The position numbers and the translations under genes are program-made. Shown here one piece after another: positions 52,090 through 60,886 of a stretch of DNA of 64,000 bases (within the stretch, counting starts at the first letter, position 1; the number at the start of each line of letters is the position of its first letter). The stretch is taken from the NCBI RefSeq assembly GCF_014054525.1, contig NZ_CP059564.1, positions 1,808,357 through 1,872,356 on the forward strand. The letters are read 5' to 3'. The DNA is from Alysiella filiformis (GTDB lineage: Bacteria > Pseudomonadota > Gammaproteobacteria > Burkholderiales > Neisseriaceae). The notes under the pieces were generated by a model. That model made no database searches. It was not told the DNA's origin and was given only the letters and a program-made list of their open reading frames with translations.

Positions 52090-52725
52090 TTACATCACCA
52101 CATTGATTTCAGGTGGCGGCGGTGGCAATTCGTCCAAGCCACTCACTTCCTTACCGTTTTCCACTTTTTGACTGGACACCGAAATGGAAGCTGACACCCA
52201 TTTGAAAAAGGCTTTAATGGACGTGGCATCAGCCGTATCCAAAGACACCACCGTTTCCGTGATTTGTTTCAAAGTGGCGGTATCGGCAGACGAACCTGCG
52301 GCACACGCCACAAAAGTGCCTGTTTTCACGCCTTTCATCGCATTCAAGCCCTTGCTCAAACTGTCGGTGGGCGAACCGTCAGACAGTAAAAACACCACAG
52401 GTTTCCAATCGCCTTTAACTTCTGCGCTGCCTTTAACCACTTCACGGTTAATGCAATCGGCAAGCAAGCTCAATGCTTCGCCCATGGCGGTGGTGCCATT
52501 GGCTTCAATGTGCGGCACTTGAAAATTCATCAATTCGGTTAAGGGCGTAACTTGCTGGGCATTGCTGCTGAACGTAATCACAGACAAATAAGCCGTTTCC
52601 AAAGCATAAGGGTCTTGACGCAATGCGGATACCAAAACCTGCAAACCATTGCGAACGGCTTCAATGGCTTCGCCGTGCATAGAACCAGAAGTATCCACCA
52701 ATAAATAAACGGGTAAGCGGCGCAT
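52090..52725 (-). CDS. terY: TerY-type von Willebrand A protein, second copy
   Basis: 211 residues. MIDAS: DTSGSMHGEA; then TTAMGEALSLL and FLLSDGSPTDS. Paralogue of the gene at 50709. It is the first gene of the minus-strand Ter unit, behind a recognisable promoter, and its end (PPPPEINVVM) is nearly the same as that of the other copy (PPPAEINVVL), indicating recent duplication or a shared interaction tail. Confidence 0.9.
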   Translation of the reverse strand: MRRLPVYLLVDTSGSMHGEAIEAVRNGLQVLVSALRQDPYALETAYLSVITFSSNAQQVTPLTELMNFQVPHIEANGTTAMGEALSLLADCINREVVKGSAEVKGDWKPVVFLLSDGSPTDSLSKGLNAMKGVKTGTFVACAAGSSADTATLKQITETVVSLDTADATSIKAFFKWVSASISVSSQKVENGKEVSGLDELPPPPPEINVVM

Positions 52726-52785
52726 GATTGCTTTCCTTTGTGTTGATTTTGTTGAAAAAAAGTAAAGTATTGCAACGCGTTTTTG

Positions 52786-52814
52786 ATTTTAGAATAACTG
52801 CCTTGATTTTACAA
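52786..52814 (-). promoter_or_regulatory. Promoter of the minus-strand Ter unit
   Basis: On the minus strand, TTGTAA (52809-52814) and TAAAAT (52786-52791) are separated by 17 bp, about 60 bases before the terY start. The other half of the 225-bp divergent gap holds TACAAT at 52899-52904, a possible -10 for terC, without a clear -35. Confidence 0.6.
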
Positions 52815-52950
52815 GACCCATTTGGCAAAAAAAGCCACATTCTGATTGACCCATGAATTTTTTTATCAAAAAATTCCCCAAAACTCGGCAAAATCATTTA
52901 CAATCACTTTTGTGGTTTAATTTGATTGAAATGAAAAATAAGGACTTGAT

Positions 52951-54033
52951 TTGATGAATGAACATTTGGGCTTTCCAGCAGAAACCGTGGCGGTTTTTGT
53001 GATTTTATCTGTGGGTGCAATTGCCATTGACCTGTTCGCCCACAAAGACAACAAACCCATGAGCTTAAAAAGCGCGTCTTTGTGGTCGCTGTTTTGGGTT
53101 TTGGTGTCGGTGGCATTTGGTGTGTTTTTGTGGGTGCATCACGGCAGCGAAATGGCTAGCCTGTTTTTCACGGGCTATGCTTTGGAAAAAGTGCTGTCGG
53201 TGGACAATCTGTTTTTGATGATGGCGGTGTTTGCGTGGTTTAAAGTACCAGAGGGTTTGCGCCATCGCGTGTTGTATTGGGGCATTATTGGGGCGATTGT
53301 GTTCCGCATGATTTTTGTGGCGATTGGCACGGGATTGTTGGCTTTGGGTCCTTATGTGGAGCTGATTTTTGCCCTGATTGTGGGCTGGACTGCCGTGATG
53401 ATGCTCAAACAAGGCGATGAAGCAGATGAAAACGAAGATTATTCGGAACATTTGGCTTATCGTTGGGTACACAAATTTTTCCCTGTGTTTCCGCGTTTGC
53501 ATGGACACCATTTTTTCTTGAACGCGGCAGAATTGCAACAAGCGCGTGAAGCCCACCCCGATGTGAAACTGGAATTGGCTGGCGAAGATGTGCATCACCC
53601 TGAAAACAGCCACCCTACCCCAATGAAGGCAGGTCAATGGGTTGCGACACCTTTGTTTTTGTGCTTGGCGGTGATTGAATTGTCTGATGTGATGTTTGCG
53701 TTTGACAGCGTGCCTGCTGTGATTGCGGTTTCCAAAGAGCCATTGATTGTGTACAGCGCAATGATGTTTGCGATTTTGGGTTTGCGAACTTTGTATTTTG
53801 TGCTGGAAGCCTTAAAAGGCTATTTGGTGCATTTGGAAAAGGCGGTCATTGTGTTGCTGTTTTTCATTGCATTTAAGCTGGGTTTGGCGGCAACCAATCA
53901 TTTGTTTCATCATGGGTTTGAAATTTCGCCCAATGCGTCTTTGGTGGTGGTGGCGGTGGTGTTGATTTTGGGCGTGGTGGCATCGTTTGTCTTCCCCGAA
54001 AAAAACGACAACCAACCGAATTCATCTGAATAA
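52951..54033 (+). CDS. terC: TerC integral membrane protein
   Basis: 360 residues. Seven to nine helices with the family's acidic motifs KVLSVDNLFLMMAVFAWF and VIELSDVMFAFDSVPAVIAV. A soluble, His-rich loop (about 150-220: GHHFFLNAAELQQA, DVHHPENSHPTP) separates the two halves, as in Alx/TerC proteins. It is probably a metal (Mn) exporter that also organises the Ter complex at the membrane. It is the first gene of the plus-strand Ter unit, transcribed away from terY. Confidence 0.92.
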   Translation: MMNEHLGFPAETVAVFVILSVGAIAIDLFAHKDNKPMSLKSASLWSLFWVLVSVAFGVFLWVHHGSEMASLFFTGYALEKVLSVDNLFLMMAVFAWFKVPEGLRHRVLYWGIIGAIVFRMIFVAIGTGLLALGPYVELIFALIVGWTAVMMLKQGDEADENEDYSEHLAYRWVHKFFPVFPRLHGHHFFLNAAELQQAREAHPDVKLELAGEDVHHPENSHPTPMKAGQWVATPLFLCLAVIELSDVMFAFDSVPAVIAVSKEPLIVYSAMMFAILGLRTLYFVLEALKGYLVHLEKAVIVLLFFIAFKLGLAATNHLFHHGFEISPNASLVVVAVVLILGVVASFVFPEKNDNQPNSSE

Positions 54034-54072
54034 TATTGAAAATCTTTTTTCAGGCAGCCTGAAAAAATGGGT

Positions 54073-54120
54073 AAGCTGCCTGAAAATGCACGGCAAAATG
54101 CGTTTTCAGGCGGCTTTTTT
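54073..54120 (+). terminator. Hairpin with T-run after terC
   Basis: AAGCTGCCTGAAAA pairs with TTTTCAGGCGGCTT and is followed by a T-run. Another DUS lies just upstream at about 54050. Confidence 0.75.
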
Positions 54121-54149
54121 CTTCACAATCAAACAGGGAGTATTGATTT

Positions 54150-54728
54150 ATGGCAGTAACATTAAGCAAAGGTCAAAATGTTTCTTTGAGCAAAACCGAC
54201 CCCTTGTTGAAACACATTTTAATCGGCTTGGGCTGGGACGCGCGCAGCAGCGATGGTCAGGCATTTGATTTGGACGCGAGCGTGTTCATGACCAATGAAC
54301 AGGGCAAAGTGCCATCTGATGAATGTTTTGTGTTTTACAATCAACTGGTTTCGCCATGCGCTTCGGTGCAACACACGGGCGACAATTTAACGGGAGACGG
54401 CGATGGCGATGACGAAAGCGTCTTGGTTGAATTGGATAAAGTGCCTGCCAACATCAAATCTTTGTTTGTTACCGTTACCATTCACGATGCGGATTTGCGT
54501 AAACAAAATTTTGGGCAAGTGAGCAATGCCTTTGTGCGTTTGGTCAATCACGAAACGGGACAGGAAGTGTTGCGCTTTGATTTGTCGGAAGATTACAGCA
54601 CGGAAACCGCCATGGTGTTTGGCGAAGTGTATCGCCACAATGGGGATTGGAAATTCCGCGCCATTGGTCAAGGCTATTCAGGCGGATTGTTGAGTTTGTG
54701 CCAACAATATGGTGTGAATGTGGCATAG
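54150..54728 (+). CDS. terD: TerD-family calcium-binding protein, first plus-strand copy
   Basis: 192 residues. [20 protein letters not shown] start, [20 protein letters not shown], calcium loop [34 protein letters not shown]-like strand, and a [20 protein letters not shown] end. All expected acidic ligands are present. TerD proteins are cytoplasmic Ca-binding beta-sandwiches, linked to tellurite, phage and colicin resistance. Closely paralogous to the next gene. Confidence 0.92.
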   Translation: MAVTLSKGQNVSLSKTDPLLKHILIGLGWDARSSDGQAFDLDASVFMTNEQGKVPSDECFVFYNQLVSPCASVQHTGDNLTGDGDGDDESVLVELDKVPANIKSLFVTVTIHDADLRKQNFGQVSNAFVRLVNHETGQEVLRFDLSEDYSTETAMVFGEVYRHNGDWKFRAIGQGYSGGLLSLCQQYGVNVA

Positions 54729-54779
54729 GGCTTTCAGGCAGCCTGAAAGCGTCTTTTTATCAAAATCAGGAGTTCAATT

Positions 54780-55355
54780 ATGGCAATCAGTTTACAAAAA
54801 GGTGGCAACATCAATTTGAGCAAAGAAGCCCCCACCTTAACCCAAATGCACATTGGTTTGGGCTGGGACGTTCGTGCCACCGATGGCGAAAGTTTTGATT
54901 TGGACGGCAGCGCGTTTTTGTTGAACAACACAAGCAAAGTACGCTCCGATGCCGATTTCATTTTCTACAACCAAAGCCAGTCCGACACGGGCGCAGTCAA
55001 ACACTTGGGCGACAACCGCACAGGCGCAGGCGATGGCGATGATGAAGTGATTTTGGTGGATTTGAGCAAAGTCCCTGCCAATGTGGAAAAAATCGCCATT
55101 GCCGTAACCATTCACGATGCGGAGGCGCGTAAACAAAATTTTGGACAAGTTGCCAGCGCGTTCATTCGTTGCGTCAATGCCGACAATAATGTGGAAGTGG
55201 CACGTTTTGATTTGTCCGAAGACGCATCGGTGGAAACCGCGATGATTTTTGGCGAAATTTACCGCCACAATGGCGAATGGAAATTCAAAGCCATTGGTCA
55301 AGGTTTCAAAGGCGGCTTAGCGGCTTTGGCACAACATTTTGGCGTGAACGTGTGA
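54780..55355 (+). CDS. terD: TerD-family calcium-binding protein, second plus-strand copy
   Basis: 191 residues. Same architecture: [40 protein letters not shown], calcium loop [30 protein letters not shown] and [20 protein letters not shown]. It is probably a TerE/TerD-like duplicate. A DUS and a ribosome site (CAGGAG) separate it from the first copy. Confidence 0.92.
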   Translation: MAISLQKGGNINLSKEAPTLTQMHIGLGWDVRATDGESFDLDGSAFLLNNTSKVRSDADFIFYNQSQSDTGAVKHLGDNRTGAGDGDDEVILVDLSKVPANVEKIAIAVTIHDAEARKQNFGQVASAFIRCVNADNNVEVARFDLSEDASVETAMIFGEIYRHNGEWKFKAIGQGFKGGLAALAQHFGVNV

Positions 55356-55435
55356 TGCGTTTTTCAGGCTGCCTGAATTGTCAAAAACATTTTCAGGCAG
55401 CCTGAAAACCACACCCCAAACACAAGGAGCAAACC

Positions 55436-56134
55436 ATGCCCACCTTAACCGTAACAGGCGAACACGACCCCTTTTTGCACATCAGTTTACAGCAAGGCGA
55501 ATCCATTTCTTGCGAAAGCGATGCCATGGTCATGATGGAAAGCAATTTGGATTTAACCGCCCACATGCAAGGCGGTTTGCTGGGTGCATTGGCACGGCGT
55601 TTGGTCAATGGCGAAAGTTTTTTTCAGCAACACATTCAAGCCACACGCGGTGCAGGCGATTGCTTGCTTGCGCCCCCATTTTCAGGCGACATTGAAGTGC
55701 TGGACGTGGGCGCGGTGCAATACAAAATTGCCGACACCGCCTATTTGGCAGCCACATCAGGTGTGGGTTTAACCGCACAATTACAGCGCGTGGGTGCCGC
55801 CATTTTTGCCGAAACGGGTGGCTTTTTTGTTGGGCAAACTTCGGGGGCTGGGCAAGTGGCGGTATGCGGTTTTGGCTCATTGTTTACGCTGGACGTTACC
55901 CCCAACAACCCCATTACCATAGACAACGGTCATGTGGTGGCATGGGACAGCAGCCTGAATTACCAAATCTCATTAAGCACAGGGCAAAATCGCAGTGTAT
56001 TGGGCAACATCATCAACAGCATAACCAGTGGCGAAGGTGTGGTATTGCGGTTTTCAGGGGTGGGCAAAGTGGTGATTTGTTCGCGCAACATGAACAGTTT
56101 CATTGCCGAAATTCGCAATCAAATCAGCAAATAA
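55436..56134 (+). CDS. AIM24/TIGR00266 family protein of the Ter cluster
   Basis: 232 residues. It is strand-rich, with ISLQQGESISCESDAMVMME, the glycine-rich GGLLGALARRLVNGESFFQQ, LLAPPFSGDIEVLDVG and the C-terminal GEGVVLRFSGVGKVVICSRN. This is the AIM24 (TIGR00266) trimeric beta-prism family, often encoded in Ter operons. Its function is unknown. AGGAG precedes the ATG, and it stands between two TerD-family genes. Confidence 0.88.
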   Translation: MPTLTVTGEHDPFLHISLQQGESISCESDAMVMMESNLDLTAHMQGGLLGALARRLVNGESFFQQHIQATRGAGDCLLAPPFSGDIEVLDVGAVQYKIADTAYLAATSGVGLTAQLQRVGAAIFAETGGFFVGQTSGAGQVAVCGFGSLFTLDVTPNNPITIDNGHVVAWDSSLNYQISLSTGQNRSVLGNIINSITSGEGVVLRFSGVGKVVICSRNMNSFIAEIRNQISK

Positions 56135-56152
56135 TCTTTTAGGAGCAAAATC

Positions 56153-56743
56153 ATGGCAGTCAATTTGCAAAAAGGTCAAAAAATTTCTTTGGAAAAAGAA
56201 GCAGGCAGCAAACTCAATACCGTTATCATGGGTTTGGGTTGGGACGCAGCAAAAAAATCAGGTGGATTTTTAAGCGGCTTGTTTGGTGGCGGTGAAAAAG
56301 CCATTGATTTGGACGCATCTTGCCTGATGTTTGATGAGAAAGGCGAACTGCAAGACATCGTGTATTTCAATCATTTACACAGCAACGATGGTTCAATCCA
56401 ACACAGTGGCGACAACCGCACAGGTGCTGGCGATGGCGATGATGAGCAAATTACCGTGGCATTGAATCGCGTTCCCGACAACATCAAATCGCTGGTGTTT
56501 ACGGTCAGCAATTACACAGGACAGGATTTCAGCAGCGTGGAAAATGCCTATTGTCGCCTGCTCAATGGCGAAAATGGGCAAGAAATTGCGCGTTACAATT
56601 TGTCGGCACAGGGCAACCACACCGCGCAAATCATGGCAAAAGTGTATCGCCACAATGGGGAATGGAAAATGCACGCGATTGGCGAAAACAGCCATGGTTC
56701 AACACCCGATAAAATCGTGCCACGCATTTTGCCGCATTTGTGA
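56153..56743 (+). CDS. TerD-family protein with a glycine-rich insertion
   Basis: 196 residues. MAVNLQKGQKISLEKEAGSK start, GLGWDAAKKSGGFLSGLFGG insertion before the first acidic strand (IDLDASCLMFDEKGEL), calcium loop [14 protein letters not shown], and [20 protein letters not shown] near the end. The Gly-rich insertion is seen in TerZ/TerX-type members. It starts 18 bases after the AIM24 gene and is the last plus-strand gene of the cluster. Confidence 0.9.
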   Translation: MAVNLQKGQKISLEKEAGSKLNTVIMGLGWDAAKKSGGFLSGLFGGGEKAIDLDASCLMFDEKGELQDIVYFNHLHSNDGSIQHSGDNRTGAGDGDDEQITVALNRVPDNIKSLVFTVSNYTGQDFSSVENAYCRLLNGENGQEIARYNLSAQGNHTAQIMAKVYRHNGEWKMHAIGENSHGSTPDKIVPRILPHL

Positions 56744-56776
56744 GAAATGGGGTTCAGGCTGCCTGAACCCCAATTT

Positions 56777-57931
56777 TTATTGTGTTGATGTTTGTTTAAA
56801 ACGCCTTTTCGCATATTTGAAATGGTATGAATCGTATTGTGGCAAGATTTTTTGCATTTCATCAACGGAAACCACTTGCAATTTTTTACCCCAACAAGCT
56901 TGTGGAATGTATTGCGGGTTACTGACCACTTGAATGACATCTGGTTCAGATTTTCGCCATGCCAATAGTGTACCTTCGGGTAAGCCACAATATTTATCAG
57001 GTGCATTTTTTAATTCAATGAAAAAATAATGTATCACTTGATTACTGTCCACCATAACATTGAACGGATAAAAATCCATATCGTCATTTTGTGAATGGTC
57101 TGGGTTTCTTGATAATGTTGCTAGCCATAAGCCTTGTTTGACACCTGTGAATGTGTCATTTGGTCTTTCAATGCTTTTTACGGAGAAAGTGGTTTGAAAA
57201 GCAGGCAGTGAAACAGTTTGCCCTTGTTTTAAGAAACAAGTATGTAAATAAACATAAGGTTCAGCCGATTGCGTGTAGGGAATTTTGTTTACGCTTTCTT
57301 GTTGAAATTGCCATTTTAATTCATCGCACAGCCATTTTCCTATTGCCATAGTTTGAGCGGGCTGGGTTTCAATCATAGGGGCATTTGCCCATTTTTGATT
57401 CAGATACAGTTGTCGTTTTATGCTTTTTATCGGGATACCATGCCAAATTACGGGTTGTGGAAATGTGGCATAAATAAACCGATTGGGGTCAGATTGTGTG
57501 CGTTTTATGTTGGTGTCAGTTTCCAGTACTGTTCCTGCTGGCATGGTAATGCCCGCAATTTGTTGTGCTTGATTAAGGATAATTCGGTTTTCTGGCGTGG
57601 TGTTTTGAGATTGGCGTTTTTTAACTTCTTCTCTAAATGAAGATACAGCGAGGTATGTCGATGCGAGAAAGAAAAAGTCCACAAACAATAAGAAAAAATT
57701 ACAAAGAATTGTAAACCAAGTGATTTGATTATTGTGATGCAAGCGTAGACTGTGTCTGAAATAAGCAAAGCGCAATATAAAATAAATTGCGGCAATCGAA
57801 AGTGTGAGCTTGAACATATTGACAAATCTAATGGGTATGGGGTCTGTGGCTGTATCAAGTGCAGCTACCGCCAAACCCATTGGCAAAACCATCATGCCAA
57901 TCAAGCAAGCGATTTTTTGTATTTTATTCAT
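56777..57931 (-). CDS. Membrane protein of unknown function, 384 residues
   Basis: From the ATG at 57931, with AAAGGAAA upstream. Three to four N-terminal helices (GMMVLPMGLAVAALDTATD, LTLSIAAIYFILRFAYF, FFLLFVDFFFLASTYLAV) are followed by a ~270-residue soluble domain rich in Pro and aromatic residues (for example YPFNVMVDSNQVIHYFFIEL). No family recognised. It is more AT-rich than its neighbours and convergent with the Ter unit. An upstream in-frame extension runs through a DUS and is not used. Confidence 0.72.
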   Translation of the reverse strand: MNKIQKIACLIGMMVLPMGLAVAALDTATDPIPIRFVNMFKLTLSIAAIYFILRFAYFRHSLRLHHNNQITWFTILCNFFLLFVDFFFLASTYLAVSSFREEVKKRQSQNTTPENRIILNQAQQIAGITMPAGTVLETDTNIKRTQSDPNRFIYATFPQPVIWHGIPIKSIKRQLYLNQKWANAPMIETQPAQTMAIGKWLCDELKWQFQQESVNKIPYTQSAEPYVYLHTCFLKQGQTVSLPAFQTTFSVKSIERPNDTFTGVKQGLWLATLSRNPDHSQNDDMDFYPFNVMVDSNQVIHYFFIELKNAPDKYCGLPEGTLLAWRKSEPDVIQVVSNPQYIPQACWGKKLQVVSVDEMQKILPQYDSYHFKYAKRRFKQTSTQ

Positions 57932-57955
57932 GGCTTTTCCTTTCGTAAAAATGGA

Positions 57956-58002
57956 TTTCAGGCAGCCTGAAAATGCGCTCAAACACATTTCAGGCTGCCT
58001 GA
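57956..58002 (-). terminator. DUS-pair hairpin after trpB
   Basis: TTTCAGGCAGCCTGAAA (57956-57972) and TTTCAGGCTGCCTGA (57988-58002) are complementary. Read on the minus strand it follows the trpB stop and is followed by a T-rich stretch. Confidence 0.6.
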
Positions 58003-58008
58003 CTATTT

Positions 58009-59211
58009 TTACAACGCAATGTTTTTCAATTTGGCAACGGTGTTGATGTCCTTATCGCCACGCCCCGACAAATTGACCAAAATCACTTGGTCTTTGCCCA
58101 TTTTCGGGGCATTTTCCACCGCCCACGCCAGCGCGTGTGAACTTTCCAACGCAGGAATAATGCCTTCATATTGGCACAATAAATCAAAGGCTTGCAAAGC
58201 GGCTTCATCATTGGCGGCATGGTATTCCACGCGCCCAATATCGTGCAAATGGCTGTGTTCGGGTCCAATACCAGGGTAATCCAAACCTGCGGAAACCGAA
58301 TGCGTTCCCAATACTTGACCGTTTTCGTCTTGCATCAAATAGCTGCGGAAACCGTGCAACACGCCAATCGGTGCGCCCGATGTAATGGGCGCGGCATGGT
58401 CGGGGGTGTGTACACCGTGTCCGCCTGCTTCCACGCCAATCAAACGCACCGAAGTTTCTGAAATATATGGGTAAAATAAACCAATCGCGTTTGAACCGCC
58501 ACCCACGCAAGCCACCGCCACATCGGGCTGCCTGCCTATGGCTTTGAGCATTTGTTCTTTGGCTTCGTTGCCAATCACGCATTGGAAATCGCGCACCATT
58601 TCGGGATAAGGCGCAGGACCTGCTGCTGTGCCGATGATGTAAAAGGTGTCGTCCACACGCGCCACCCATTCGCGCATGGCTTCGTTCATCGCGTCTTTGA
58701 GCGTGCGGCTGCCACTGTCCACGCTGACCACGTTCGCACCCAATAATTTCATGCGGAACACGTTGGGGGCTTGGCGTTGAATGTCGTCCGCGCCCATGTA
58801 AACGTGGCATTCCATGCCAAAACGGGCGGCTACGGTTGCGCTTGCCACGCCGTGTTGTCCTGCCCCTGTTTCAGCGATGACGCGCTTTTTGCCCATGCGT
58901 TTGGCGAGCAAGGCTTGACCGATGGTGTTGTTCACTTTGTGTGCGCCTGTGTGGTTCAAATCTTCGCGTTTGAGCCAGATTTGTGCGCCACCCAATTTTT
59001 CAGACAGCCTTGCCGCATGGTAAACGGGGCTGGGGCGACCGACATAGTTTGCCAAATCGCGGTGAAATTCTGCCCAAAATTCGGGGTCTTGTTTGGCTTC
59101 TTGGTAGGCTTGCGCGAGTTCTTGCAAGGCGGGGATAAGGGTTTCGGCAACGTACACGCCACCGTGTTCGCCAAAAAAGCCTTGTTCATTGGGGGCTTGG
59201 TAGTTTTGCAT
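58009..59211 (-). CDS. trpB: Tryptophan synthase beta chain
   Basis: 400 residues. PLP-lysine motif [19 protein letters not shown], substrate loop [20 protein letters not shown], phosphate-binding [30 protein letters not shown] and the C-terminal NLSGRGDKD. It condenses indole with serine. trpA and the other trp genes are absent here; an isolated trpB is usual in Neisseria relatives. Confidence 0.97.
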   Translation of the reverse strand: MQNYQAPNEQGFFGEHGGVYVAETLIPALQELAQAYQEAKQDPEFWAEFHRDLANYVGRPSPVYHAARLSEKLGGAQIWLKREDLNHTGAHKVNNTIGQALLAKRMGKKRVIAETGAGQHGVASATVAARFGMECHVYMGADDIQRQAPNVFRMKLLGANVVSVDSGSRTLKDAMNEAMREWVARVDDTFYIIGTAAGPAPYPEMVRDFQCVIGNEAKEQMLKAIGRQPDVAVACVGGGSNAIGLFYPYISETSVRLIGVEAGGHGVHTPDHAAPITSGAPIGVLHGFRSYLMQDENGQVLGTHSVSAGLDYPGIGPEHSHLHDIGRVEYHAANDEAALQAFDLLCQYEGIIPALESSHALAWAVENAPKMGKDQVILVNLSGRGDKDINTVAKLKNIAL

Positions 59212-59289
59212 ATTTTGTTCCTTTCGGATAAGGGGAATGGAATGGGAAATGGGGTTTCAGGCTGCCTGAAAATAAAACGTGCCACCACA

Positions 59290-59400
59290 TTTACCCCTTC
59301 TCCCTGTGGGAGAGGGCTGGGGTGAGGGCAAAACGTGCCAGAAACTGAACGGTTTACCCTCTCCCTAACCCTCTCCCATTGAGAGAGGGGACGGGGTGCG
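59290..59400. repeat. Pair of CCCTCTCCC-type hairpins upstream of trpB
   Basis: TTCTCCCTGTGGGAGAGGG at 59297-59315 and CCCTCTCCCATTGAGAGAGG around 59370-59390 form short hairpins with spacers containing CTGGGGTGAGGG. They fill the first half of the 353-bp gap between trpB and lrgB. The second half shows only a partial DUS and an intact DUS near 59550. Confidence 0.55.
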
Positions 59401-59564
59401 GCAAATCAAAAATGCAATGGAAATTTTATCAAGAAAATGCTGGCTGCAAAATGTGATGTGCCAAGCACCGAAAAGCGTGGGTGTGGCGGCGCAACGCCAC
59501 GTTCAGAACAATTAAAGGACTTTGTTTTCAGGCAGCTTGCGCTTTCAGGCTGCCTGAAAATGGC

Positions 59565-60266
59565 TCAAATGGCTAAAAATGGCACAATCAACGGTGCGAG
59601 AAAGGCGGTCATTACGCCATTTAAAATCAAGCCCAATGTGGCGTAGGCGGCAAAACGTCCGCTTTTTTCCAAGCAGGTGGCGATGCCTATGGCGTGCGAT
59701 GCCGTGCCTTGCGCCACCGATTTGGATATGGGATTGTGTATGCCGTATTTCATGGCGGCAAATCCGACCATTTGTCCTGTTAAGCCTGCCACAATCACGC
59801 CTGCCGCGCTCACGGCTGGCACACCACCCAAAACTTGGGTAACCTCCAAGGCAATGGGTAAGGTTACGGATTTGGCAACCAGTGCCACGCTCACTTCGCG
59901 GCTTGCGCCCAAGGCGTTGGCAATCCATACGCCCGACACGATGCCCACCACACAACCCACCACTTGCGAGGCGATAATCGGCAGCCATTGGGCGCGGATT
60001 TTTTGCCATTGCAAATAAAGCGGTATCGCCAAACACACCACAGCAGGCTGCAACCAAAAGCCGATGAGTTTGCCTGTTTTTTCAAATTCGCTGTATGGGG
60101 TGTCGGTTAATTTCAGGTAAACAATGAAAAAAATCGTGCCAAACAGCATGGGATTGACAAAGGGATTGCCTGTGCGTTTGCGTATGGTAACGGTCAGCCA
60201 ATACACACACACCAGCAGCAATAAAATCAAAAAAGGGCTGGCTGCCACATAAGTGTTTGAACTCAT
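59565..60266 (-). CDS. lrgB: LrgB/CidB family membrane protein
   Basis: 233 residues, six to seven helices. ALVAKSVTLPIALEVTQVLG is the LrgB signature, followed by GVPAVSAAGVIVAGLTGQM and QGTASHAIGIATC. LrgAB/CidAB proteins modulate autolysis and pyruvate or glycolate transport. It overlaps lrgA by four bases. Confidence 0.92.
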   Translation of the reverse strand: MSSNTYVAASPFLILLLLVCVYWLTVTIRKRTGNPFVNPMLFGTIFFIVYLKLTDTPYSEFEKTGKLIGFWLQPAVVCLAIPLYLQWQKIRAQWLPIIASQVVGCVVGIVSGVWIANALGASREVSVALVAKSVTLPIALEVTQVLGGVPAVSAAGVIVAGLTGQMVGFAAMKYGIHNPISKSVAQGTASHAIGIATCLEKSGRFAAYATLGLILNGVMTAFLAPLIVPFLAI

Positions 60267-60631
60267 TTTGATTCCTTATTGGCTTGTGAATGGGCTTGGC
60301 GTTTACGCAGCCATTCGTGGGTTTTGGCGGTGGCAAACAACACCAACAGGCTGCTTGTGAACGATGAAATGACAATCACCCAAGCGTCTTTTGCCAATAA
60401 ATCAAGATATTGTACCAATGCCACACAGGGTGGAATGATGAACAACATCAGATTTTGCATCAAAAAATCGGTAATGGGTTTGAACCATTCGGCCTTCACT
60501 TTGCCCGTTTGCAGCAGCGTAAACAAAAACAGTAAACCCAAAATGCTCGGCGGCAGCTTGATTGCGGTCATGTGAATCAGCAATTCGGCAGATGCCAAGC
60601 AAGCAAAAATAATGGTAAATGCGCGTATCAT
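60263..60631 (-). CDS. lrgA: LrgA/CidA holin-like membrane protein
   Basis: 122 residues with four hydrophobic helices; LPPSILGLLFLFTLLQTGKV and LFIIPPCVALVQYLDLL fit the LrgA/CidA family of holin-like proteins. C-terminal basic tail. It is translated just upstream of lrgB and coupled to it. No regulator (LytSR or LysR type) is adjacent. Confidence 0.9.
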   Translation of the reverse strand: MIRAFTIIFACLASAELLIHMTAIKLPPSILGLLFLFTLLQTGKVKAEWFKPITDFLMQNLMLFIIPPCVALVQYLDLLAKDAWVIVISSFTSSLLVLFATAKTHEWLRKRQAHSQANKESK

Positions 60632-60694
60632 CAGATGAAAATGGGGTTGAATAAAAACAAGGGGGATTCAGGCAGCCGTTTTCAGGCTGCCTTA

Positions 60695-60864
60695 CAGTAC
60701 ACGACAAAAATCTTTCAGGCTGTCTGCAACCTGTCCCCTCCCCTGCTGGCGGGGGAGGGTTAGGGTGGGGGTGGCTCTTTGCGTTTCTAACCCCCACCCC
60801 AGCCCTCCCCCTTACATAGGGGGAGGGGGCAGGTTTGTGGCAATATCAAAAAATGTCGTGTACT
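60695..60864. repeat. GTACACGACA-ended repeat, copy B (170 bp)
   Basis: Same ends as 21520-21623 (CAGTACACGACAAAAA, near-complement ending TGTCGTGTACTG). The interior is longer, with two GC-rich hairpins built from CCCTCCCC/GGGGAGGG. DUS sequences flank it. It fills most of the 255-bp gap between lrgA and the MFS gene. Confidence 0.75.
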
Positions 60865-60886
60865 GAAAGGCTGCCTGAAAAAAACA

